A program made the position numbers and the translations under genes. Shown here piece by piece: positions 14,388 through 20,531 of a stretch of 20,531 nucleotides of DNA (positions within the stretch are counted from its first letter, which is position 1; each line of letters begins with the position of its first letter). The notes beneath the pieces were generated by a model, which was not told the DNA's origin, made no database searches, and saw only the letters and a program-made list of their open reading frames with translations. The DNA lies in the NCBI GenBank assembly GCA_035478255.1, contig DATIJV010000026.1, positions 1 to 20,531 on the forward strand, written 5' to 3'. The DNA comes from DATIJJ01 sp035478255 (GTDB taxonomy: Bacteria; Pseudomonadota; Gammaproteobacteria; DSM-16500).

Positions 14388-14452
14388 GCGCTTTCTATTT
14401 CTGTATCTAAAAATCCATTTATTTTTCAATTACTTCCTTTTTTAGGAGATAC
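14380..14452 (+). promoter_or_regulatory. Leader RNA structures before the ABC operon
   Basis: GCGCTTAAGCGC (14380-14391) is a perfect palindrome followed by TTTCTATTTCT, a weak terminator-like shape. Further on, GTATCT (14403-14408) can pair with AGATAC (14447-14452), and TCCT (14435-14438) with AGGA (14444-14447). Both pairings would hide the Shine-Dalgarno AGGAG (14444-14448) of the first transporter gene. Confidence 0.35.
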
Positions 14453-14455
14453 GTC

Positions 14456-15427
14456 ATGAGATTATTTACTGCATGTCTGGCTGCAATAATTTGCGCCCTG
14501 ACACTCACTGCTTGTCAGCAAAAGAAAACACCCGCGATCCACATTGGAATCGTCGTTCCGTTACAGCACAAGGCGATGGATGAAATTGTGGAAGGATTCG
14601 CCGAGTCATTAAAAAAAACTTATCATCAACCTTTTAAATTGAATATTGCGAATGCGCAAAATGATGCGAACCTGGAGCGTGCTATCATTTCGCAAATGCG
14701 CGATGAAAATGTCGACATTATCGTTCCGATCGGAACTGATGCAACGCAAATGACTGCGGCAATTGTGCATAGTCAGCCAATTGTGAGTCTTGCCTCGGAT
14801 TTCTCAGAAAAAAATCGGGAAAAATTAAATCCGTGCAATATGGCAATCGTGCATGATGAAATTTCACCTGTACGTTTAATTCAATTTATTCATGCGGTAT
14901 ATCCTTCGCTCACGCAGCTGACATTAATTCATAGTTCGGCGAATAAAGTTTTTCCCGAAGTTGCAGAAACAATTGCTGCCGGCAAAAAAAATGGAATTAA
15001 AATTAAAGACATGATGGTGACGACGCTTCCAGAGCTCATCAGTACGGCCTCAAATATTTCAGATGATACGCAGGGCATTTTTATTTTAAAAGACCATTTG
15101 CTGGTAAGCGGTGTGAGTATTTTGGCTAAAATAGCGAAAGATCGTCATATTCCGTTAATGACTTCAGATCAGGGATCTGTGCAAGATGGTGCGGGTTTTG
15201 CGCTAGGTGTGCATGAAAAAGAAATTGGCGTGGAAGGCGGAAAATTAGCTGCTGCAATTTTAAATAATACGCCAAGCTGTCATTTGCCGATCGCTGAAAT
15301 GAATAAATTAACTGTATTCATTAATAAAAATGCGATGCAGCAATTCGCGCAAAACTCGAGTGTTGTCGCGAATGCCGCAAAAAAATTACATTATGGAATT
15401 GAATTTACCAGCAAAAATAATGGGTGA
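14456..15427 (+). CDS. ABC importer substrate-binding lipoprotein (ABC_sub_bind/TrpX-like)
   Basis: A 323-residue lipoprotein: signal peptide with lipobox L-T-A-C20, then a type I periplasmic binding fold starting IHIGIVVPLQHKAMDEIVEG. The layout (IVPIGTDATQM, LASDFSEKN, LTLIHSSANKVFPE, TSDQGSVQDGAGFALG) matches the ABC_sub_bind family (PF04392), which includes the Streptococcus tryptophan binder TrpX, though other members have other or unknown ligands. AGGAG lies seven bases before the ATG. It is first of three genes that form a complete importer with the permease and ATPase. Tryptophan as ligand is an inference from family plus the leader peptide. Confidence 0.88.
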   Translation: MRLFTACLAAIICALTLTACQQKKTPAIHIGIVVPLQHKAMDEIVEGFAESLKKTYHQPFKLNIANAQNDANLERAIISQMRDENVDIIVPIGTDATQMTAAIVHSQPIVSLASDFSEKNREKLNPCNMAIVHDEISPVRLIQFIHAVYPSLTQLTLIHSSANKVFPEVAETIAAGKKNGIKIKDMMVTTLPELISTASNISDDTQGIFILKDHLLVSGVSILAKIAKDRHIPLMTSDQGSVQDGAGFALGVHEKEIGVEGGKLAAAILNNTPSCHLPIAEMNKLTVFINKNAMQQFAQNSSVVANAAKKLHYGIEFTSKNNG

Positions 15428-15432
15428 TAGTT

Positions 15433-16302
15433 ATGTCAACTTTACTTTTTTCAGTTGTGACACAATCACTCACATTTTTGCCGCTTGCATTAGGCATTAG
15501 CATCAGTTACACCATTTTGCGTGCGACAGACATGACGCTTGACGGAAGTTTTGTGCTAGGCGCTGCGGTTTTTGCACGTTTTTCGACGCTAGGCATGCCG
15601 CCGATTTTTGCGGCGGGATGCGCATTAATCGCAGGAATGTTATCTGGCATAATGGTGAGTTTGATTCAGCGCGGCGGAAAAGTTGATCCGTTATTAGCGG
15701 GTATTCTTGCCACATTTATTTTAGCCAGCTTAAATTTGTTGATAATGGGAATGCCGAATATTAATTTGTTATCGCAAACGACTTTGTTTTCAAACGCATT
15801 TAATAATAGTGAATTCAGCGGCTGGATGTTAGTTGGTTTTAGCAGTTTAGTCTTATGCGGTATTTCACTTTTTTTAATAAGCTCGCGTTTGGGATTGTTG
15901 TTGCACGCGCTGGGTGATAATCCCGGGCTTTTGCATCGTCTGGGAAAAAACATTGAAATTTATCGCATGATGGGATTTGCTTTGACGAATGCATTAGCTG
16001 CAGCATCGGGATGTATTACGGCACAAACGGTGGGTTATGCAGATATCGGCATGGGTCTTGGAATGACATTAACCGGGATCGGTGCAATTATTTTAGGCCA
16101 GCAATTAATTCGCCTCGTGATAAAAAAATCAGCGCATCGCACGTTCATTGAATTTTCTGCGTGTTTAATCGGTGTATTATTTTATTTTTTTGCGATGAAT
16201 TGTTTGCTGCGTTTTGAGGTCAATCCTATTTATCTTAAAATGATTTTGGGATTAGTATTAATTTTATTTTTACGCGCTGCTGTGACGAGAAAGCCCGCAT
16301 GA
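15433..16302 (+). CDS. ABC importer permease (BPD_transp_2 / TrpY-like)
   Basis: An inner-membrane permease of 289 residues with about eight or nine hydrophobic helices. Typical family blocks are SYTILRATDMTLDGSFVLGA near the N-terminus, GGKVDPLLAGILATF, and GLLLHALGDNPGLLHRLGKN, the cytoplasmic coupling region for the ATPase. I chose ATG 15433, which has GGTGA five bases upstream; GTG 15424 overlaps the upstream stop and would add three residues. The next gene overlaps the stop by 4 nt. Confidence 0.9.
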   Translation: MSTLLFSVVTQSLTFLPLALGISISYTILRATDMTLDGSFVLGAAVFARFSTLGMPPIFAAGCALIAGMLSGIMVSLIQRGGKVDPLLAGILATFILASLNLLIMGMPNINLLSQTTLFSNAFNNSEFSGWMLVGFSSLVLCGISLFLISSRLGLLLHALGDNPGLLHRLGKNIEIYRMMGFALTNALAAASGCITAQTVGYADIGMGLGMTLTGIGAIILGQQLIRLVIKKSAHRTFIEFSACLIGVLFYFFAMNCLLRFEVNPIYLKMILGLVLILFLRAAVTRKPA

Positions 16303-17036
16303 TAACACTCGAAAATATTTCATTTAAAATTCCAGAACATGACAATATGATTTTGCATCACATGGATTATCATATTTCTCCGCATGATTTTGTGATTGTT
16401 TTAGGAAGCAATGGTTCAGGAAAAAGTTCTTTATTAAAATTATTAGATCGGCGTTATCATCTCAGTTCGGGAAAAATTTTTATTAATCAGAAACCAATGT
16501 TGTCTTATTCAAATAATGAATTTAGTAAAACGGTGGTTACGCTCACACAAAATTGCAACGAATCACTTTTTACTTCGCTGACTTTGTTTGAGAATTATTT
16601 GTTGGTGAAGCAAAAATATGAAAAAGGCTTGTTTTCTTTGGCGAGCAAAAAAGAAAAAATATTTTTTGGAGAGTATCTTCAAGGATTTAATCGGAAATTG
16701 AGCGATAAAATGGATGTGCAGGTGGAAAAATTATCGGGAGGGGAAAAGCAGGCGCTAGCTTTGGCGTTGGCCGTACTTTATCCGCCGAAAATTTTGTTGC
16801 TGGATGAACATACCAGCGCGCTGGATCCAAATTCGGCGCAACAGATTATGGAATTAACAAAGGAAGTTGTGAGAAAAAATCAGATAACTTGTTTGTTGAC
16901 TACACATGATTTGAATATTGCGAGCGAGTATGGGAATCGGATATTGGCACTTAAGAATGGAAAAATTCATCAGAAAATTGAAATGGCGGAGAAAGAAAAA
17001 TTGACGACGCAGGAGATGTTGGCGGTGTGTTATTAG
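16299..17036 (+). CDS. ABC importer ATPase (TrpP-like)
   Basis: A 245-residue nucleotide-binding subunit: Walker A G36-SNGSGKS43, Q-loop TLTQN (81-85), signature L145-S-G-G-E149, Walker B ILLLDE170, D-loop SALD, and switch H203 in TTHD. It powers the importer with the two preceding gene products. The start overlaps the permease stop (ATGA). There is no intrinsic terminator in the 91 nt before the convergent antitoxin gene. Confidence 0.95.
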   Translation: MITLENISFKIPEHDNMILHHMDYHISPHDFVIVLGSNGSGKSSLLKLLDRRYHLSSGKIFINQKPMLSYSNNEFSKTVVTLTQNCNESLFTSLTLFENYLLVKQKYEKGLFSLASKKEKIFFGEYLQGFNRKLSDKMDVQVEKLSGGEKQALALALAVLYPPKILLLDEHTSALDPNSAQQIMELTKEVVRKNQITCLLTTHDLNIASEYGNRILALKNGKIHQKIEMAEKEKLTTQEMLAVCY

Positions 17037-17127
17037 TTAATAAGGCACCAGTTACGTCCAAGATAAAACGCCATATAGCAAACCAGATATAGCCAAGATT
17101 TACTGAAAATAGTCATTTTAGGCAATG

Positions 17128-17529
17128 TTAAATAACGGCCTGTACTTGTAGCTTCACTGGCTCTTTGTCAGCAGCCATGATCATTTTGCATCGCCCATGC
17201 CCTGGATTTACTACATACGTACTTTTTATAATTCCGACTGATTCCAATTCTTGAATATCCTTATCTACCGCTGAACGACTTCTCTTTAAAGTAATAGCTA
17301 ATTTTGAAACCGAGCTGGGTTTTTTTCTGACAGATGAAACCAGCTTAAGTTTGTTTTTAGTTAAAAATTTAACTAAATCACTCGGGTCTTCAAAGCTAAT
17401 AATGCGACGGCTTTGTACAGCTTTTCCTTGATCAAGGAGCTGAGCTGTTCTTCTGCCGCGTGCAAAAAAATCTTCTAAGCTTTCGCTTGTTACTAATACA
17501 GGAGTTTTATCTTTTTTTTGCTTGCTCAT
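17128..17529 (-). CDS. TumA-like antitoxin / winged-helix regulator
   Basis: A 133-residue protein; ATG 17527-17529 is chosen because GAGGTG lies four bases upstream, whereas the in-frame ATG at 17574 would start deep in the upstream gene. Residues about 55-120 look like a winged helix of the HVO_A0114/MarR-like type: VKFLTKNKLKLVSSVRK, then SVSKLAITLKRSRSAVDKDI and LESVGIIKS. Proteins of this type follow TumE/DUF6516 toxins and act as antitoxins and probably as repressors of the pair. The start overlaps the toxin gene by 23 nt, so translation is linked. Confidence 0.8.
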   Translation of the reverse strand: MSKQKKDKTPVLVTSESLEDFFARGRRTAQLLDQGKAVQSRRIISFEDPSDLVKFLTKNKLKLVSSVRKKPSSVSKLAITLKRSRSAVDKDIQELESVGIIKSTYVVNPGHGRCKMIMAADKEPVKLQVQAVI

Positions 17530-17845
17530 GCAGCACCTCAAATTCTTTTTGGAATCTCTTTTCAATTTCATCAATGTTAGTAAGAGTTATTGGCTCAACC
17601 TTCCCCATATAGTGTTTATGGTGGTAGCCATGAGCATTATCATAACCTAGCACACGACCATTATCGTCGTGGGATAAATGATGGTTTATATAAGCCAAGC
17701 TATATCGAGTCACCTTATTAGCAACATCTACCCATATTCTCCTTCTTATTACGCCATTCCCTTTTTTCTTATGAATACTAATGGATTCATCTACAAGAAG
17801 TGTCTCGGTTTTTATGGATCGTCCAGTATTCTTTTTCTTAGCCAT
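17507..17845 (-). CDS. TumE-like (DUF6516) toxin
   Basis: A 112-residue basic protein. The core YSLAYINHHLSHDDNGRVLG followed by YDNAHGYHHKHYMGK matches the DUF6516/TumE pattern (R-x-x-Y-x-L, then Y-D-N-x-H-G-x-H-H-x-H). The mechanism of TumE toxins is not established to my knowledge. The gene precedes its antitoxin, toxin-first as in HigBA-type pairs. The start codon sits only 5 nt after a perfect extended -10, so the mRNA is probably leaderless. No other plausible upstream start exists. Confidence 0.82.
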   Translation of the reverse strand: MAKKKNTGRSIKTETLLVDESISIHKKKGNGVIRRRIWVDVANKVTRYSLAYINHHLSHDDNGRVLGYDNAHGYHHKHYMGKVEPITLTNIDEIEKRFQKEFEVLHEQAKKR

Positions 17846-17850
17846 AGGTA

Positions 17851-17859
17851 ATTATAGCA
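17851..17859 (-). promoter_or_regulatory. Extended -10 promoter of the toxin-antitoxin pair
   Basis: The minus strand reads TGCTATAAT, a perfect extended -10, with a weak AT-rich -35 region. The -10 ends 5 nt before the toxin ATG, so transcription should start at or next to the A of the start codon. Confidence 0.7.
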
Positions 17860-18014
17860 TACAGTTGAATTTTTAAAAGTACATCTGTAACTGCTCGTTC
17901 TATCCAAAGGTCATATTGATAATGTTATTTTTAACAATTTAATTTAATACCCATTTTCCATAACGTTTAATCGCATTATGCATAGCATCTGGCGAAGGAA
18001 TTATCAAAAATTAA

Positions 18015-18515
18015 TTAGAAGCGCGCGGGACTGTTATCCCAACTCGTTGCACCTGACTCTCCCCGTCCATTGAAAATTTTTACCGTAATTCCCTGGATGC
18101 AGTGTTGTTGTAATTCTTCTTTATTGACGGTAAGTTGCTGTATAAACCAAAAAGATAATTCTTCCAGAGTGACATTACAAATCGGCAGTACAATTGCATC
18201 CTGTTTTAGAAAAGGAATAATTTGCTGCCCAAACTGCACAATCCATTTGTCGTTTTCCTCTTTCACAGTCATATATTCCGATTGACTTGGTAAGATAAAA
18301 CGATAATCCAACGACTGACAGATTTTTAATAAACGCTGCTTGTAAAGACGGCAATCGAACGCCATGCCATTGTGTTTAATCAAGGTATGAAAAGCGACCT
18401 GAATCTGATAATCATGACCGTGCATGCTTTCACGTTCTGTTGGAGAAAGCAGCATAAAGTGTCCGGCAGAGAACTTTAGCTCTTCTTTATGTAATTCAAT
18501 GACCGCAGACCGCAT
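18015..18515 (-). CDS. 6-pyruvoyl-tetrahydropterin synthase family enzyme
   Basis: A 166-residue pterin enzyme of the PTPS/QueD family. The zinc ligands are H19 (in FSAGHF), H32 and H34 (MHGHDY). A conserved Glu near the end (GRGESGAT) probably anchors the pterin ring. The catalytic Cys that QueD has four residues before the HGH motif is absent (Arg28 there), while E29 gives R-E-S-M-H-G-H, like the R-E-x-L-H-G-H of PTPS-III enzymes such as that of Plasmodium (as I recall). That points to folate or tetrahydropterin synthesis rather than queuosine. A GAGGT Shine-Dalgarno precedes the ATG. Confidence 0.85.
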   Translation of the reverse strand: MRSAVIELHKEELKFSAGHFMLLSPTERESMHGHDYQIQVAFHTLIKHNGMAFDCRLYKQRLLKICQSLDYRFILPSQSEYMTVKEENDKWIVQFGQQIIPFLKQDAIVLPICNVTLEELSFWFIQQLTVNKEELQQHCIQGITVKIFNGRGESGATSWDNSPARF

Positions 18516-18568
18516 TACTATACCTCAACATCTACAAGGGGCGTGATTATACCTGATAAAAAAATCTC

Positions 18569-19696
18569 CTACAAATTTCTACGCCGGTCTTGTAAGGCAA
18601 ATCCTTGCAAATCACCGCTTATATTTTTAGTCAAAGCCATTACTTTAATAATCTCGCCCATTTCAGAAGGCAGGGTGAGCGTCTTAATTGCCTGATTATT
18701 TTTATATTTTTCGATTTCATTCAGGCTGCTCTGTAAAGATAAATCCAGCAAATCGTTTTCCAGCAAAAAACCGCCCTGAGAGGTGAAGCCTGCCACGTTT
18801 AAACCAGCTTTCTCAGCACTTTCAGCAATATAGGTAAAATCCACATGCGCTGTTATATCTTGTAATCCAATAAATTGAAAAGGATCGCTGTGGCGATGAT
18901 GCTGATAAAAACACATTAATGTTCCATCGTTCCGTTCTGGATGATAATATTCGCTTCGACCGTAACCATAATCAATTAAAAACACTACGCCTTGCTGCAA
19001 AACATTCGCAATACTTTTAATCCAACTGTCTTGAACTAAACTGATTTCTGAACGATAACTTTCGGGCAATGCACATTCCTGCAAAAGAGTTTCCACGCGC
19101 TTTTTTAACGTGATTGAAGGAAGATGGTTTTCCCAGACAAATTGATTATTTTTCCATGCGACACAACATTCTGTTATTTGATTGTCATGCCGCTCAAAAC
19201 GATGAACAGGCATCGCATCGAGAACTTCATTCGCAAAAATAATTCCAGTAAAATTTTCAATTGACAAAAAATCTAACCAAGTGATACGAGATAAAAATTG
19301 CGGGCATTCAGTTTTAAAACGCTGTAATTGTTGATCGCGTAATTCCGCGCTTACTTCCAGAATGAAATAATGTTCAGGTAAAGAGTTTAATTGTTCCAAT
19401 TCAAGCAAAAGATCTTTGGCAAAAATTCCTGAGCCTGCGCCGAATTCTAAAATATTTTTTTCAGACAGCATTGTGAAAATTTTTTGAAATTGTTTTGCAA
19501 AACATTTTGCAAATAAGGGAGAAATTTCCGGCGCAGTGACAAAATCACCCTCGCGGCCAAATTTGCGCGCTTGGGTTGTGTAATAACCCAGTTCCGGTGC
19601 ATATAATGCCAAATCCATAAAGCGCGCAAAATCAATTTTTCCGCCTGCGGTTTTTATTTCTTGTCGAATTTTTGAAATTAAATGTTTGTTTTGCAT
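18569..19696 (-). CDS. MidA/NDUFAF7-family SAM-dependent methyltransferase
   Basis: A 375-residue protein with DUF185/MidA layout: the N-terminal block IDFARFMDLALYAPELGYYT (20-39) with RKFGREGDFVTAPEISPLF, the SAM-binding ILEFGAGSGIFAKDLL (about 100-115), and IIFANEVLDAMPVHRFE (about 150-166). Mitochondrial NDUFAF7 methylates an Arg of complex I subunit NDUFS2; the bacterial role is not settled. It is upstream of the PTPS-like gene on the same strand with a 53-nt gap, and its start is 37 nt from the divergent pteridine reductase. Confidence 0.92.
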   Translation of the reverse strand: MQNKHLISKIRQEIKTAGGKIDFARFMDLALYAPELGYYTTQARKFGREGDFVTAPEISPLFAKCFAKQFQKIFTMLSEKNILEFGAGSGIFAKDLLLELEQLNSLPEHYFILEVSAELRDQQLQRFKTECPQFLSRITWLDFLSIENFTGIIFANEVLDAMPVHRFERHDNQITECCVAWKNNQFVWENHLPSITLKKRVETLLQECALPESYRSEISLVQDSWIKSIANVLQQGVVFLIDYGYGRSEYYHPERNDGTLMCFYQHHRHSDPFQFIGLQDITAHVDFTYIAESAEKAGLNVAGFTSQGGFLLENDLLDLSLQSSLNEIEKYKNNQAIKTLTLPSEMGEIIKVMALTKNISGDLQGFALQDRRRNL

Positions 19697-19704
19697 GTTA
19701 TAAT
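19696..19704 (+). promoter_or_regulatory. Extended -10 promoter for the pteridine reductase gene
   Basis: TGTTATAAT is a perfect extended -10 (TG at 19696-19697, TATAAT at 19699-19704). Transcription would start near 19711, about 22 nt before the ATG. It overlaps the start codon of the divergent methyltransferase. Confidence 0.6.
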
Positions 19705-19733
19705 TAAGTCATTTTTAAAAAGGCAATTATATC

Positions 19734-20480
19734 ATGTCAATTTCTCCAAAAGTGTTTTTAATTACCGGCGCGGCAAGGCGGGTGGGCGCAGAAATCGCGG
19801 AAACATTACATAAAAACGGGTTTAACGTCGTTTTGCATTATCATCATTCAAAAGAAGAAGCCAGGCATTTATGTGCGGCTTTAAATGACAGGCGAAAGAA
19901 TTCTGCCGTTAGATTACAAGCAGATTTATCTCATATTAAACAAATGGATAAATTAATAAACCAGGCTGTTGATGCGTGGGGATATCTCGATGGGTTAGTC
20001 AATAATGCATCGCAGTTTTATAAAACGCTTTCAGGAAAATCCACTGAAAAAAGCTGGGATGATTTGCTTGATACGAATCTCAAATCGCCTTTTTTTCTTT
20101 CTCAGGCAGCAGCGAAATATTTAAAAGAACGCCGGGGTTGCATTGTGAATATAGGCGATGTGCATGGCGAACGTCCGATGCGGGATTATGGTGTTTATTG
20201 TATTTCCAAAGCAGGTTTGTTGATGCTAACAAAAGTATTGGCAAAAGAATTGGCGCCAGAGATTCGAGTCAATACTGTTTCACCCGGGTCGGTCATGCTG
20301 CCGGAAGGTGAAAACACATTGACGAAAAGTCAACAGGAAGCAATTTTGAATCGTGTGGCGCTAAAGCGTAATGGAACGGCAGGAGATATTGCGAAAGCGG
20401 TGTTGTATTTGGCTGCGGATGCGGATTATGTGACAGGAACAGTTTTGACGGTGGACGGAGGGAGATCGTTATCGATTTAG
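19734..20480 (+). CDS. PTR1/FolM-like pteridine reductase (SDR)
   Basis: A 248-residue short-chain dehydrogenase. The cofactor motif is T11-G-A-A-R-R-V-G18, the T-G-x-x-x-R-x-G form linked to NADPH and pteridine reductases. The catalytic positions are D142, Y155 and K159: an Asp in place of the usual SDR Ser, with the same 13- and 4-residue spacing as D181/Y194/K198 of Leishmania PTR1. NNASQF (90-95) is the structural NNA motif and VTGTVLTVDGG the C-terminal family signature. It would reduce dihydrobiopterin/monapterin or dihydrofolate. The neighbouring PTPS-family gene and folA support a pterin role. Confidence 0.9.
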   Translation: MSISPKVFLITGAARRVGAEIAETLHKNGFNVVLHYHHSKEEARHLCAALNDRRKNSAVRLQADLSHIKQMDKLINQAVDAWGYLDGLVNNASQFYKTLSGKSTEKSWDDLLDTNLKSPFFLSQAAAKYLKERRGCIVNIGDVHGERPMRDYGVYCISKAGLLMLTKVLAKELAPEIRVNTVSPGSVMLPEGENTLTKSQQEAILNRVALKRNGTAGDIAKAVLYLAADADYVTGTVLTVDGGRSLSI

Positions 20481-20505
20481 CCCAATGAAAATTGTAATTT
20501 TTAAT

Positions 20506-20531
20506 ACCTCCTTCCCCTATCCCCTTCCTCC
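20506..20531. repeat. Second copy of the C/T-rich repeat arm at the window edge
   Basis: These 26 bases are identical to positions 1-26 and in the same orientation. They are the left arm of the compound hairpin element described at the window start; the rest of this copy lies outside the window. Confidence 0.9.

Noticed and set aside
17939..17983. Short minus-strand frame (MHNAIKRYGKWVLN) between the toxin gene and the PTPS gene
   Set aside because: It looks protein-like and could be the tail of a lost gene, but 14 codons with no ribosome site and no recognised family are too little to call.

Overview
The window looks like a 20.5-kb piece of an AT-rich gammaproteobacterial chromosome, most likely from the Legionellales (Legionella/Coxiella/Aquicella-like). 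The grounds are a Rieske/cytochrome bc1 operon with a Tat signal on the Rieske protein, SURF1 and DUF2909-type respiratory genes, a GGDEF-EAL protein, a ProP/MHS-type transporter, many palindromic intergenic repeats and very low intergenic GC. The lineage is inferred from protein flavour and layout, not from a database search.

Region 1 (1-5561, minus strand) is one tightly packed run read right to left: DUF2909 membrane protein, tatA, a very short tatB, tatC, petA (Rieske), petB (cytochrome b), petC (cytochrome c1), then two proteins that together resemble a broken FUSC-family transporter. Most junctions overlap by a few bases, so the Tat translocase and its likely substrate PetA are co-expressed. 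Region 2 (5551-7234, plus strand) holds surf1, with a near-consensus promoter, and psd.

Region 3 (7235-9130) is rich in non-coding structure. It has a minus-strand candidate RsmY/RsmZ-type RNA (repeated ANGGA motifs, GGA in hairpin loops, intrinsic terminator), a small hypothetical gene, def, and three different palindromic repeat elements. Region 4 (9133-12242) is an accessory-looking block: a small HTH-like protein facing away from an XRE regulator, a possible sensor-domain protein and an MFS transporter, with a composite hairpin in the shared upstream region.

Region 5 (12239-17036) has folA and a GGDEF-EAL c-di-GMP enzyme on the minus strand. Divergent from them is a three-gene ABC importer (lipoprotein, permease, ATPase) behind a consensus promoter and a 17-codon leader ORF containing two Trp codons. 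Region 6 (17128-17845) is a TumE/TumA-like toxin-antitoxin pair whose first gene is probably leaderless. Region 7 (18015-20480) has a PTPS-family pterin enzyme and a MidA/NDUFAF7-type methyltransferase on the minus strand, divergent from a PTR1-like pteridine reductase; with folA these suggest pterin/folate metabolism.

The first and last 26 bases of the window are identical and belong to a palindromic repeat, so the window may be a contig that ends in repeats. I saw no tRNA, rRNA, CRISPR array, complete IS element or phage gene.
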